Shown here piece by piece: positions 35,765 through 48,106 of a DNA stretch of 64,000 nt. The translations under genes were made by a program, and so were the position numbers. The DNA comes from Eumeta japonica (Eukaryota > Arthropoda > Insecta > Lepidoptera > Psychidae). The stretch covers positions 108,057 to 172,056 of the forward strand of contig BGZK01001314.1 of NCBI GenBank assembly GCA_005406025.1, written 5' to 3'. How positions within the stretch are numbered: position 1 is the first letter of the stretch; every line of letters begins with the position of its first letter. Under the pieces are notes generated by a model. The model saw only the letters and a program-made list of their open reading frames with translations, did no database searches and was not told where the DNA came from.

Positions 35765-35900
35765 ACCTACGACTTTTGGTATGAAACGATACATGGATGC
35801 CAGAAAAGCATGAGATATGTACACAAGGGTCGTACTTGTGGAAATCTGTGGTCTCTGCCTACCCTTCTGGGAAATAAGCGTGAGTTTGTAACGATAATAA
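35765..35900 (+). pseudogene. RTE-A LINE, extreme C-terminal fragment (copy A6)
   Basis: Plus-strand words matching the reverse complement of A1 17487-17590: atgccag, gagatatgt, tcgtac, tgtggaaatctgtggtctctgcctacccttct and gggaaataagcgtgagttt, in the same order. One frame reads MKRYMDARKA and, after a frameshift near 35838, WKSVVSAYPSGK followed by a stop (A1: WKSIVSAYPSEK). Only the last 40 or so codons and a little 3' sequence remain. Confidence 0.7.
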
Positions 35901-38214
35901 TAAACTTACTCAGAAGTATTCTTTAATGCGATTTCATGCAACTCGAGCTTTTTAGCTATCTGCGAGCAACACAAAGCCAATTTTAATTTAATAAATCAAG
36001 TTGGAGTAAGCACATTACGAAAACTGTTTCAGGAGCTTTATACTTACAAAGGGGGGAGTTACAAATTCTTTTAATATTAAACTTTCGATATTAAAATTTC
36101 GAATTGACTTCCGCCGCTCCCAAACTTTCTCGATATCAAGCCGAGAGACACATACTTTGTGAATTCTATAAATTTTAATTTAGGGGTTTTTGAACTTGAA
36201 ATGGGGTGTACAAATTCATAAAGAAGTAATGCTTAGATTATTTTACTTAACTTCGATTTTTAGTATTTTGTAACTGTGTCTCGCACATACATAATTTAGC
36301 ATTCTAATTTTGTTTTGTACATAGCTTAATATATTTTGCCGATCTAATTTACAAAATTTCATTTGTAACCACCTTGACAATATCTCCATTTTGTGAATAC
36401 TCTTCGATTTACAGGCTATACTGGTATAATAAATTAAATTTAAAAAATTATTGAAACGTATGTGCGCTTAGCTGTTAATAATAAAAATATATATGCTTTA
36501 TGATAAAAATATATTGCAGATTTGGTTTTGTCTGAATAGTACAAGATACATCTATGCACATATGTTTTCTATGATCAGTTACAACTCTTCCGTCATAGGA
36601 AAAGTTGTGACTGATTACGATGAAATTAATGTTGCTACTATGAATATCATACAGAAATACGATATGAAAATTATTGTAATCCCTTAAACCTCATTAGATT
36701 TTTGATTTTTAATCGATAATAAAACCAACTCGAAGTTGATCTAAATTAAAGAAAAAAAAACAATAAAATATTATTTAATAAAATTGAATAAAACGAGTAT
36801 AGGCCTGTAGGATGTTCATTCTATGAGTGTGTGTGAATAGCTAAGGGCAAATTTCAAGGGTCAACTACTGAAGGTGTTATAATTTTCTGGGTTTGCTGTG
36901 CCTAGAAAAGTATTAAGTTGTGAATACGGTCTGTATGTACTTCTGTCCCTACAATCGATGTCGATTTCAATTTCAATTCAAATTCAAATCATATTCAGAT
37001 CAAAATCTTGAATGAATTTTTAATTGAGCGTAATTAAATTAACATTTAAAGATGACTATAATATAAGTATAAAAATCTAAAAGTAGTATTTATTGTCTAT
37101 AACTTTTGGAGGACTCGTAAAAACTTATTTTTCATTAAACAGGGTTAAATTTTATTTTGACTGTATCATTCTAATCCAATGTAATATCATTTTTATCCAA
37201 TATTGGATTAGTTTTTCCATTAACCAATTGGTAATTCGATGTTGAATATTAAATTATGAAACACTCGTAAATCGTAATTCTAGAATGTCCTCTAGCAGTG
37301 CCACGTTATTAACTAATCTAAGAAAATAAATTATTTTGCAAACCAACTAGCAGAGTCCTAGCTTAATTTCGAAGTAACTCTTAGAAATATCACAAGCAAA
37401 CGTAATATTTCTTTGATTTCATGTATAGGTACCATTTTAGTAAATAACATTCCGAATTCAATTCAATAAGAACACTTTTTAATATGAATCTTCCACTTTG
37501 TTGCAGGTAATACTATAAAACATTAGCAAGAATAAAGCCAAGCGCATTCAACTAATACCGTACCTGTTCCAGTCATAAGGAAATAACATGTTACTATATC
37601 ATCAAGCGGAGCGCTGACCCGGCAAGTATTAATATCTCCATGTATTAGATACGTCATAACTGCTCTGTGAAGCTTACAAATGCAAATTTTGAATAGTTGT
37701 GTTTATTTGATTCAGCTCTCTCTGATTCGGTGTTTCTTAAACGTTAGCGAACTTAATGAATATAGTTATATTAAACCAAAAATATTATAATCGTGATTTT
37801 ACATATCTTAATACCATATGCGATAGATATTTTATCTTAAGTCTGTGCATTAATAAATGCCTTTCTCTTCTTCGATAGCTAAATCAAACAACGTCCTAAC
37901 ATTACAGCAAAAATACATTGCTTAAAACCTCTTTGTCTTCTTTGTCTGCATTCTTAGTAAGTAGTAAGTCGGGCTTTCGCTGCATCCTTTTTTAAATCCA
38001 GATTTTTGCAATTCCAAACTCCTAAAGTTTAAGGCTTTCAGAACTTTACGGACCGTGGAGAAAGTTCACAACTTTTCGTCTAGGACATTAGTGGTTGAGA
38101 CATTTTGTCTAAGACGCTATAATTGTGCAGATAAATGCTGAATTAAGTGAAAGTTTTTAGAAGAATGTTTGAATGGTTTTGGCAGAGCTTACTATTTTAT
38201 TGACTTCTTGACTT
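35901..38214. other. AT-rich noncoding stretch, nothing recognised
   Basis: Long AT-rich tract without open frames above 65 codons and without repeats recognised from elsewhere in the window. Confidence 0.5.
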
Positions 38215-38490
38215 ATACTGGCATATTGACGTCGTTTGGCCAAACATAAAGAATGGATGAAAGCAGATCGACGGAGGAAATCTATAGAATGGATGTGCGT
38301 GATAGAAAAATTGACAAAGGCCCCCCACATAATCTTATATAGATAAAATCGGCTAGTCATTAAAACAGAATCCAGTTTTAAAAGTCCCAAATCGACGAGC
38401 TAACATGATGTAACCGAAGGATAAAGATAAGCTGTTTAGTATCAAGTACAAATTTTCGGTCTCTGTTTATCCCTCTGAGAAGTAGAAAAG
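38215..38490 (+). pseudogene. RTE-A-like LINE, C-terminal fragment (copy A5, diverged subfamily)
   Basis: The plus strand near 38238 reads FGQT, a stop, then RMDESRSTEEIYRMDVRDRK and IDKGPPHNLI, aligned with A1 FGRLERMNESRLTK, IYRANVCKGK and VGKGRPRKAY. Around 38459 it reads VSVYPSEK and stops, matching the terminal SAYPSEK. Stops and shifts are frequent. The sequence diverges from A1 more than A2 does, so it could be a sister subfamily. A minus-strand open frame overlapping it (38157-38390) is only its shadow. Confidence 0.6.
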
Positions 38491-39520
38491 AGATTATGTA
38501 TGAACGTATTTCTCAAAAAATTATGAATTTTAATAACTTTCTGTGGGTTTGGCTTGTTAATTCCTCCAATGAAGACAATGACCATAAGAGAGACAAAAAC
38601 ACAATTGAAATTTTTTTAATAAAATCATGTACATTTTGCGCTCACAATTTGCACATTATGAGAAATTAATAAAAATACTATGCTTAGAGTTGAGTATTAT
38701 GTGCAAATCAATTTAGCAAACTATAATTTTATTTTTTGTAGAAACTTTGTTTCCGATGTTAGATGCTTAAGTTTGTTTTTGGTTTATGAAAGTATTGTTA
38801 CATTTAATTGGAATACAAAAAAGATTTCTATATATGCAAAATCCAACGACAGGGCCCCCAATTTTGAAAATATATAAAATGTCGCTTAGGACGTTTTTAA
38901 ATCATTTGAAGCCGTTTCACAAAACTGTACAAAATAAAGTACATTCATATTTCCGTTTCCTGCAATCTTTTCCAGCGGCTCGGTAATCTAGTACCAATTT
39001 ATAACCTAGACAAAGTAATGCCGTTACGGCGTAAACTCAGGAGGGGTTCTCACTTAATCTGCATACGATAATCGGCCGGCGGCGACATCTGTTGTCGATT
39101 TGAATAACTTTAAATTTCGGCCGATTTCAGCCGGTGCAGGGCGTTTTGAATTTATTTCCTTTAGGCGTAGGTAGGTATGTGGGTACAGTTAACAATTTAT
39201 GTTTTAAACGAACAAATCATTTTGACAAATGAATATAGATGAACACATTGATAAATGTATTGAATTCTATAATCTTTATTAAGCTTGAAATATGTCTACA
39301 ACAAATAGAGTTACATTCGATTGTGAAGTTGCTCGATGAAATTCTGTAAGACCATCCTATTTTGTTTTTATTGATTATTATTTTAGAAAAGCATTATGTG
39401 TATCTATTTCCATACATTTAAACGATTCGATTTGATCGATTCGAATTATGATGATAAAAAAGATAACTCTATTAATGTTATAAAAAGTGTCCAAGAGCAT
39501 GTCCGATTATGCGCATTATA
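38491..39520. other. Unassigned stretch with a GC-enriched patch at 39050-39165
   Basis: The patch contains gataatcggccggcggcgac and atttcggccgatttcagccgg, a loose inverted pair of atcggcc/ggccgat words. The flanks are AT-rich. Two overlapping plus-strand open frames of about 65 codons (38680-38986) have no motif. Confidence 0.4.
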
Positions 39521-40250
39521 GGGTTCCGAAGCCAATATTACAAATAAATGCACTTCAGACGAAAAAAGTACGTTGTTACACTTTTTTCTCGCACTGAATA
39601 GTTATAAGCACTTTAGTCTATAACTATAACTGGAAAAACAAGTAGGTATGTCGACTATTAGTATGAAATTGGTGTAAACTAAAGTGCATCAGCAAAAAAG
39701 CATATTGTCATGGCTTTTACGTCCTTTTATTGAGAAACGCAGTTTTTCGGCAATAACTTAAAAACAATATTTCCGACCATGTTCAAAATAATTTTCGTTA
39801 AAAGTATCGTATTTATTAAGCGTGAACTTCGTTATTTTTTTATATAATGTGGACACATGATTTAAAAAATGTCCCCCCTTTTTCTGATTTTTTTGTCCCC
39901 CCTTTTTCTAAATTTCCGAATTTATTCAAGAAATCAGAAAAATTGCTTAGAGGCCTTAAAGTCCTTTTAAAAAACTGTTGAAAAATGTGCCACACGTTGA
40001 TATTTGCTGAATTTTTTTTTTCAGTTTCTGTTACACGTATGGTGTGCTCCCCCTTAAAATATTTGTATTTGTTATTTAACAACCAAGCTAAGTAGCGGTT
40101 CATACAAGACATCTACACTATAAAGTTCAGCAATATACGTATTGTACTTTTTGAATAAAATACCTGTGATATTTTGACGAACGGACGGACATGACGTAAC
40201 TGTAAGAGTTCCGTTTTTACCATCTTGACTCAGAACCCTAAAAAGAGAAA
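39521..40250 (+). mobile_element. Interspersed repeat bounded by GGTTCCG-type ends
   Basis: It opens near 39527 with tatagggttccgaagcca and closes at about 40185-40248 with acggacggacatgacg, agagttccgtttttaccatc and agaaccctaaaaag. From memory, this is a characteristic repeat end in moths and butterflies (ggacggacatgacg ... ggttccgtttttacc ... ggaaccctaaaaa). A related end occurs at 50545-50625 and at the ends of the 61.6-62.5 kb copies. The interior is AT-rich. A 90-codon open frame (39840-40112, minus) includes a short direct repeat (ccccctttttct twice, 39874-39908) and is not gene-like. Confidence 0.5.
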
Positions 40251-40545
40251 ATTTGTTTGACTACCTGACTGACATCCAGGCACAGGTGAAACTACTGAAG
40301 TTAGGAACACAAAATTCGATCATGAAATTTCATTTCCAGCGTAGGCAATCAATATAAGTGCTGCTGCACAAATATTTGGGTATCTATGTGAGTTGTATTG
40401 CAACCATCACTGTTGAAATGCTGTTATATTTATCCATCTTTAACTTTAGTGATTACTTCTACCCTGCCTTATGGTCTAGACATTAACACCAGGGTGTTTA
40501 AAGTCTCTATCTTTCCATGCGAAGCCGGAGCGAATAACTAGTATT
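40251..40545 (+). mobile_element. Possible further copy of the CTGT/gcgaagc repeat
   Basis: It starts with gactacctgactgacatcc directly after the preceding repeat and ends in tgcgaagccggagcgaataa followed by ctagtattaat. This resembles the gcgaagc ... ttagta end of the 25.3-26.1 kb insert. The interior has few of the diagnostic words, so the copy is strongly decayed or partial. Confidence 0.35.
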
Positions 40546-40734
40546 AATAGAAGAATTGTAATGATTACTCACAAAAAAAAATCCAAAATAAATAAAAAAC
40601 TCTTTATAATATTCATGTGAACAAACAATAAAAATAATTGTCGAGAGACTGAATGATTTTGAACAGTATATATAAAATTATTCGGTTTGTGAAATTTCTT
40701 TTCATTTCAAAAAATATGGTTTTTCACATGCACT

Positions 40735-40960
40735 TTGGTGCGTCCCGGCGTCGGGCTTTCCGTGTTGAAGTCGTCGAGTGTACGGATGCACCCCAATGGG
40801 AAATTATATTGAGTTTTGCCCGAATTTCACCAGGTTTTCATTAGCGAGGGTTGCGTTTTAGTGCTTTATGCAAACAAAAGGGAAGGGTGCAAATTGTAAC
40901 GGGTGCAGATGCAGCTCGCCCCACCCCTCACCCCCGCTACCTGCCTTGTATTTCCTTCGT
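40735..40960. other. GC-enriched island
   Basis: It begins gtgcgtcccggcgtcgggc and continues with gaagtcgtcgagtgtacgga and a C-rich tract (cgccccacccctcacccccg, about 40918-40937). The POU-like atgcaaaca lies between. It is not related to repeats in the window. Confidence 0.35.
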
Positions 40961-42160
40961 TTGTTCAGGAGCGTACGTAAATATATGCGCGTAGTCAATT
41001 TTAATACTTCCTTTTTCTGTTCTTCGCCAAAATTGAAATTAGTAAATATTTTTTTTCGCTATTCTTTCTGTCTATTGCAATTTTACGATTTTACACGTCA
41101 TTCAGCTTATTTCTATTGGTAAATTAAACGAGTGCTGAGTGATATTTGATTATAAGCGGATAGTGAGTACTTTATTCATAACACGATATACGTTATAGTT
41201 TCTTCTTGAATCGTAGATTAGTGCGATTTGTCACTGGGCCCTCACCAAGAAGGCAGTCATAGTCACCACTTGCATTGGCACTGTCGTTACACTAAAAGGG
41301 CGTGCAGAGTATAGTTTTAAACTGAAAACTATCAGGGAATATAAAAATAGTATATTAAAGATAAGTTTATAATTCTATGAAGAGGGTTTTGCCCGATTTT
41401 ATAACATCAGTATAGGTTTATGATCATATCATCAGTAAAATTTTCTGATAACACTAGACGAGCTTATTTTTCAGATAAAATTTCGATGAAAAAACATCTT
41501 CAGTTTATAATTTTGACAATTTGAGTTTTTGTAACTTCGATTTAACCACCATGCGGAAGTTGCGTAATAGCAGTCACAACACGCACTGAAATGTCAAGAG
41601 TAGACCGGTTCAAAAAATTCGACCATTTTTTTTTCAAACCCGCAGTAAAATATCTTCCTAGTCATGAAAAAAGAAGTCTGTGAAAACGGGAGCTCTTAAT
41701 ATTAATATTGAAAGGTCGCCCATCGTGAATTTCTATTTTACGTTTAAATAAATTGAAAAAAAAAATTAACTTTAGAATTTTGTAACTCATTTTTGAATGA
41801 ACATATCAGAATGAGCGATACATATTTTTAAAGGAAATTGTACTCTAAATAAAATGTCTCTAATTTTTTTTTTGTAAGTTCACTCCTCTTATAGTTATTC
41901 GAGTTTAAAATCCAACATGTAATCAATTTAACGTTTTTTTTTTTAATTTTTCCTGAATATTTTATAATTTTCATAGAAAAAAAATCGACTTAAAATATTG
42001 AATTATCAAGTTCAGCGTCATTGACAAAGTAGATATCTATTGTTCTTCTATTAAGAATAAATGACTTTTTAATTTAAAAAATCGAAATTAATTTTCTTTC
42101 TGAAATTCAAAAAAAATTTGAATCGTATGTACATAATTGTCAGAAAAAATGACCAGTTGT
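40961..42160. other. AT-rich stretch, probably decayed repeat DNA
   Basis: Many A/T homopolymers. The part just left of the foldback (41520-42150) resembles generic repeat sequence, but I cannot name a family. Confidence 0.3.
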
Positions 42161-42353
42161 GGTTTATAGGAAATGTAGTGCACTTTTTTACCGTTGAAAT
42201 AGAGATGCGCCGGAGTATCAACTTACTTTTTCGGCAGTTACTCAATTGCTATTCTGGTTCCTAGCTGTTTTCTCTCTCTATCTCTCTCTCTCTCTCTTTC
42301 TCTTTATCTCTCTATTTCAACGGTAAAAAAGTGCGCTACATTTCCTATAAACC
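42161..42353. mobile_element. Foldback element: 45-bp arms around a CT-rich microsatellite
   Basis: Bases 42161-42205 and 42309-42353 are inverted copies of 45 bp with a single mismatch (position 19: t against c). The 103-bp loop ends in a (TC)n/(CT)n tract (about 42269-42313). The near-perfect arms compared with the decay of neighbouring elements suggest a young insertion, duplication or gene-conversion event. No target-site duplication is clear. Immediately right of it lies RTE-A copy A3. It may be a MITE or the product of a template switch. Confidence 0.75.
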
Positions 42354-42359
42354 TCAATT

Positions 42360-42640
42360 CACTTAAATCTTTTTATGCAAGCCCCTTGGCTTGGAATGTT
42401 TAAAATTTGGCCCTTTTTTAATATGCCTTCTAATACGGTCAATAGGATTTTCTGGGGCAGACCTTACCGACCTTTCCGTCACACTCATTCGATCTACAGA
42501 TAAAATCTTCAGTCTACCTTCATTCGTCCTTTCCAGGAAACAATCTACCGCGACATATCTTCTACTCTAGTCACTACATTTTTCAGACCACACCTCTCTT
42601 TCACATGACTATTCCTACACATAAATTTGAAATACCATCC
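42360..42640 (-). pseudogene. RTE-A LINE, C-terminal fragment (copy A3)
   Basis: Plus-strand words gcccttttttaatatgcc, ccgacctttccgtc, actcattcgatct and ttcattcgtcctttcc match A1 17615-17745 and A2 24895-25020 in order. On the minus strand, ERCGLKNVVTRVEDMSR and EGILKKGQILN can be read in different frames. The ERCGLK segment here is the one deleted in A1. Frameshifts and stops are frequent. The copy is 5'-truncated near 42640. Confidence 0.7.
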
Positions 42641-43079
42641 TTTGTAAATGTGTAAACAGCAGATTATACACATATACCTATACATAGAAAACCGGAAAGA
42701 AACAACCTAACAACCCTTTCCAGAAAAAGAGTTGTATGTGCTTGAATACAATCTATAATTATAAAAGCTTTGTTTGATTTAATTGAGAAAAGTCGTATTT
42801 TCGCCGTGCATTATCACCATAAGATTCTCTTTAGAAAAATACACGGGATTCAGTAGGAATGATAGACGAGACTCGTCTGTGATACCGAAATACGTAACAT
42901 GAGTCATTCTGTGACAAAGACGGACAGCATTTCATCGCCGGTCTAAACTTTTTCAGGATCTAATCGTTGTAATCCTTGCCCCGACTATCACATAGTAATT
43001 TTTCCAAATAAGTCACAAAATATAATAATATCAATGATGATGTTTGTAAATAAAGAAACTTTCGAATCAACCTGTATTC

Positions 43080-43220
43080 GTGTGTTCCGTATCTGAAGCG
43101 CCACCTCCAGGCGAAATGTGAAATCATAGCGATGCAGCGCTCCTGCCCTCTGCGCTGGGGCCCGCCGGGAGCCAGCCCGAACATGAATAAGTAAAAGGCA
43201 CGCATCTTACCTGTCTCATC
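43080..43220. other. GC-enriched island
   Basis: About 130 bp with gaagcgccacctccaggcg, gatgcagcgctcctgccctc and gggcccgccgggagcc. An 81-codon minus open frame (42960-43205) crosses it without motif. The word atcttacctgt near 43204-43214 would be a plausible minus-strand 5' splice site, but no exon supports it. Confidence 0.3.
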
Positions 43221-44116
43221 ATTTATTTAGCCGGTTTTAAACTCACCCCCGTAATTTGGGTAATTATGCGGTGCTACCAAATCCGCTGCTCAAATATTGA
43301 AGGGCTCGGAAATTCCCTATGGCGCACCCCCCTCCGTCCCACACACACAAAAAAGGGTTCCGTACATAGAAATCGTACGCAAACATTTCGCAAAGTTTCA
43401 CTTTGATCTGTTAGAGGTGAGATTTTCTGTGAATACTTATATATTAAAGTCAGCTACCTCTGAATGAAATGAAAAATAAATTTTCCTCTCATAACCATAA
43501 ATGAAAATCGTAAAAGACAAGAAATGTATTTGATACCATTTCCCACGTTACATGATAAACGATATTAAAGCACATTTCTTGTATTTTAATTTAGATTCAG
43601 AATTAGGAGATGCAAATTTCAATTTCCCGAGCGATTGGTAGGAATTCGTTAAATTAAGTGAACTCGCTTTAAATATGACCAAAAACGTGTAGGATTTATG
43701 TCTTTCCCAGAAACGTTAAATTAGTAATATTTATTGTTATTATTATTAATATTTAGTTTATTGTTGACCTTCGCTTATACCACATTTGTCTAGAAATCAT
43801 CATCAACCTCATTTTCTGAGCGTTCTTAAACATATTTTTCTGAACTCGCAATCACTCGAAGGGAGCTCTGGCTATTGGATAATTAACACACCATCTATCG
43901 ACAATTTCAATATCCGGAGACAGTTCTTTGGCCTTCAAAGAAGTCTAGTACCGGTCCGATCCTTGTATACTAAGAGCCGTACGGAAGCGTTTACATAAAG
44001 AAATACGCAAATCTTGTCTACATACAGAACACCGGCGAATTTAGGCAAAATTATGTTTCTCGATCACGATCACACCCGGTCACTCGCTGTCTAACTCGTA
44101 AAACCTCAGAGTCGCT

Positions 44117-44430
44117 CATAGCGTGAAGTAAAGGGCTGTATTCGGAATTTTACTGCGAGGTAGAATCCGCAATAAGGACATCGACAGAAAAATGAGAGTA
44201 CCCGACACAGCTCGCAGCGTCTGCGAGTCGAGGTGTCGACAGGCAGGCCACATCGCTCGCAGAACCGATAACCACTGGGGAAGAAAGGTCATCGAGCAGC
44301 GACCGCGAAGAGGACGTCGCAACGTGGCTCAGCCGCCCAGTGAATCGACTGACAATCTGGTTAAGGTGGCGGGCCACCTTTAACCGCGCGTGGCCCGAGA
44401 CCACAAGTCGGAGAAATTTAGGAGGTAGGC
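44117..44430 (+). pseudogene. RTE-B LINE, C-terminal reverse transcriptase fragment
   Basis: One plus-strand frame reads RAVFGILLRGRIRNKDI, then RRTDNHWGRKVIEQRPRRGR, VAQPPSESTDNLVKVAGHL, a stop at 44381-44383, and (same frame) PRVARDHKS. I recognise this as the end of an RTE-type LINE abundant in Lepidoptera (RIRNEDI, AGHIARRTDGRWGRKVLEWR, RTGRRSVGRPP, DLVKVAG, WMRVAQDR). The sequence is not the same family as RTE-A: the GRPP and HIARR words differ from A1's GRPRKAYADHI. A Trp codon after VAGHL is lost to a stop. The RT core and everything 5' are absent. Open frames on the opposite strand here are shadows. Confidence 0.75.
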
Positions 44431-44640
44431 TACGTCCGATAAGAGAACGAACGATCGAGGCAAACCTACAAATACATCGTCATATTGAAAAGTCCTTACG
44501 AGTCGCGTCTGTCGGCGGGCGATCGCTTGACGTTTTAATTCGCCGTCCCCGCCCAGACGAGGTCGCCCGTCGGCGCGCGCGCGTTCGCCCACAAGTAAAT
44601 AATTAAAATCCTTTCCTCCTCGCCTACCGTACGGAACACC
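44431..44640. other. GC-enriched island following the RTE-B fragment
   Basis: It contains gtcggcgggcgatcgcttgac, cgtccccgcccagacgaggt and cgcccgtcggcgcgcgcgcg. It may be partly 3' sequence of the LINE and partly host DNA. It cannot be divided without other copies. Confidence 0.3.
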
Positions 44641-46461
44641 TACAAAATAGAATTTGATTACAAACGGGGCGAGAACGAGTAGGGCGTTTCGCTTTTATCG
44701 TATGAATGACTTATTCGATGACGAACTTGTTGACTGATTCCAAATTAATTCATATCGATTAAATATGTATGATAATGTGGAAAGAGAAATTTTGAAATTG
44801 ATTGTATACATAATTAATTGTAGTAATTATGCAAATTCGTGGTTCTTAATTTTTCTTGTTTTGTTTTTGACAGCAAAATATTGAAACACTTAAAGAAGAA
44901 ATGGTTTTAATATAAAATTTAGTTTTTTTTGTAATTTACATTCTCTAATAAAGCTTTTATATGTAGTAAACAAGTTAAACTGTTATTACTACGCGAAATA
45001 GAACAATTTGAATACCATTAAAATGTCCAAACTCATTACTAAATTTTTAAGCTCTGTCCACTTTATCGACATTCTGATGCCTACATCATTTAATTACACA
45101 GTACGAAACTTGTTTAAGAGAACTGCCCTTAGTTCCGGTCGTTTTTCTGTTTTCGGTGAATTCTAAATCAATTTTATTTTGCAATATAATTTCATGGCTG
45201 TTGATCATTGACAGCAATTCGAAGTTGTTACAATAAAATAATTCCCTAGAGAAAGTGTAAAAAAATTATTTATCGACTTCCGTCCAGGCACAAAATGATC
45301 TTTTGAGTTGCTATTGTGTGTATGTCTATATGTAAATATTAACCATGTTACTTCACTATCTCAAATACTTGTCTAATGTTCGTTGATCTATTTTATGAAA
45401 GAGAACATGAAGTCTAACATAAATTTCAAAAAAACTATATCCACGTTTTTCTCATTGGTATTATATAATGTATTTGTTTATTTTGCAATCTCACACGAAT
45501 GAATAAAAAAATGTATTAACTATTTTAAATCGTTAAACAAACGTATGTTCTTACTGAAACAGTTTCCGTTAGCATGGGGGCCGATTTCCGCAGGCGTATA
45601 CGTCACGTCAGCCTCGGAAGGCTCGTTTCATTCGTGGAGACGGCGCGACAAACAAGAAACAAGGACATAGTTGTTCGTACGCACCTGATACCTAATTTAT
45701 TGTGGAGGGCGGATGACGTAGTGCCTCAGGATGCGGCGCCGGGCGCATAGAGGAGGCGACGAGTGTGCAATTTATTTTGGTGGGTTTTTATTTCCGCCCT
45801 TAAGCACGAAAAAATGTGAAATTTGACAAATATTATGATATGACAAGTTTATAAATTAAAATGTTATGAGCTATTCTTTTTGACGTGTTTTGCTCAGATT
45901 TTTACAATTAAAAAAAATGTCATTTTTTTATACAAATGGCGTTGGAAACGACGAAAAAATCCTCCGTATATTTTAGACAAAAAAATAAACACCTGCCAAG
46001 CGAGGGTTATTATTTCTAATTCCAGTTGAAGAACTATATGTCCGTTTTGAAATCCCTTTAAACTATGTTTATAAATGTTCTTTACTTACACTTGTGCAAT
46101 ATAAGTTTGTGGCCGGTGCAAAGCGAGCATTTTTTTACAGTACCCCAATTTAAATTCGTGAACTGGACGTACACACGGTACCTCCTGATTACCTAAATTC
46201 CGAATCAAAACAAATAAGCGATACCGCTTCGCCTCCCAATACCTACGGGGCTAAATGTCCCGATACATCCTCGCACACACCGTACGTATTTCTTTGAAAC
46301 CTTTATATAGATGAGTGTCCATTGGATGTTCGAACCTATAAAATTATCAAAAAACTAATTTCTCATTGTAACAGTGTTCATTTCATACTTTTCGTCGTCA
46401 CTCATCCTCCAGTCGCTATCACCGCTGCCGCTGCTATTTTATGGCGATAACATCCCCATGT
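44641..46461. other. AT-rich stretch with a GC-enriched island at 45575-45775
   Basis: The island carries tacgtcacgtcagcctcgg (a half CRE pair), ggagacggcgcgac and ggatgcggcgccgggcgc. The flanks are AT-rich and featureless. ATGCAAAT occurs at 44829-44836 next to taatt. No coding exon. Confidence 0.4.
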
Positions 46462-46501
46462 CCCTTTGCTTTGCTGATGCCCCCATCAGCAAAGCAAAGG
46501 G
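46462..46501. repeat. Perfect 18-bp stem hairpin with CCCC loop
   Basis: The arm 46462-46479 (ccctttgctttgctgatg), loop cccc, and the exact reverse complement 46484-46501. Pairing continues imperfectly outward (gataacatcccc / ggagatgtgatc). The loop is too short for a usual microRNA precursor. A 69-codon open frame passing through it (46374-46583) is chance. Confidence 0.85.
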
Positions 46502-48106
46502 ATTAGTTGGAGATGTGATCCCTTTGTTTTCTATTTTATTAGAATTCCGTATCAACATCAAAAATAATCTTCACAGAATTTGATATCAACTTGTACAGCG
46601 ACAGCCGTTTTTCTCATATACATCGTTTAACATAAAAAGTTTAACTTGAAATGATAATAGGTAGTTAGAACGGACACGAAGTAGCTTTTAAAATGGGGCA
46701 TTAAAATTAATTAATTGAAAAATGTTTTTAATCGTATTCGAGTGGGGAATCATATGAAGAATGGAAATCGTGTACTTTAAAAGGAAAATATTTGTGCATT
46801 ATTTTCTTAAAACTTAAAGCTATTGAATATAATGTATTTATTAAATTACATTTATTCAGTATTTATAGGAATATTATTTTGCTGTATTTAATACAGTTCA
46901 ATTTAAAACATTTTACACATGGAAAAAATATATGAGTTGACGTTCATTACAAATGACCGACCCTTATTTCGACTAAATTAAATTTATTCATTATTTAACA
47001 TAAGTGCATCACTTTCATTGTAAATATCGCTCGGTTATGACGTCACAACAATAATTAAACACAAACATTAGGGTATCGCGTTCTAAAACTAATATTGAAT
47101 CATAGCCGGCTGAACAAACTATTCAGCCCCGAGTCATCGAATAACGATTATAATATCAATGCCTTAAGCTGAAACTGAACGACAATATTATTACAGACAG
47201 GCAGTTCGCTAAGTTCACAAAGCTCAGTTCGCAAAGGGCTCTACTGAAGATCGAAATCTGTTTCTCACCTCGTTTGGTCAACAAATCCTGATAAGAATAT
47301 AAAATTATTTTAAACTCACCCTAATGGAAGAAAGCTGTTATTTAAGTATCAATAGCATTATAGATAAATTTTCAAAATATATCAAAATAAAGGCTTATAT
47401 AGGCTGCAAAAGTATAGACTGTGTCCGAGGCGAATAACAACTTCTCGACCTTCACCTCTCAAAGGAATTCTGGTTTCTGGATTCCTTGGAAAATACGTAT
47501 TTACATAATATTACGCAGATAAATTAATAAGCACGCGCACCATTAGCGTTCCAGCTGGCAAGTAATAATATGCCTACCGGAAAAAGCGCGTTTGAAAACG
47601 TAGCCATTAAAAATCAGTTTGAATTATATCAACGGGTTGTTTATAATGAAAACCTAGAAAGAGCGCTAGATCTATGGCACGAGCTTAAAAAAAAAGGTGA
47701 ATTATTTTTATTATAAACTTATCCATCATTTCGTAGGTTAAATCAATTACGAACACATGAAACTCAAAATCTATCCATATCCATAGGTCATTTCGATTCA
47801 AAATGTTTATATGTATCACTATACATATCAAATAGACTTATAATTTTTAATAAAAGTGTTGTATATAACAAAAAAATACAGCAACATAATTCAAATTATG
47901 TCTTCGTTCCATAGATTATTACATTACATTAAAAAATTATTATAATATGGTATACTGTAAGAAAAACCAAAACAGTAAAATAAAAAATTATTTCACAGCT
48001 AAATACTTTTCTAGTTCTAGTAGATAATTTACTTCAAAAATTAAATAATTGACTATTTTCTTTAAGGTAACTTATAATTAATTAAGAAATCCCTTCAGAA
48101 TTTATA
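46502..48106. other. AT-rich noncoding stretch, nothing recognised
   Basis: The exact TGACGTCA occurs at about 47039-47046 (atgacgtcacaac). Otherwise no open frames, repeats or RNA genes were seen. Confidence 0.45.

Noticed and set aside
39840..40112. 90-codon minus open frame with repeated EKGGT words
   Set aside because: The repeated words come from a short DNA direct repeat inside an interspersed repeat; not gene-like.
44116..44592. Minus-strand open frames opposite RTE-B
   Set aside because: They are shadows of the plus-strand LINE fragment, whose translation matches the RTE C-terminus.
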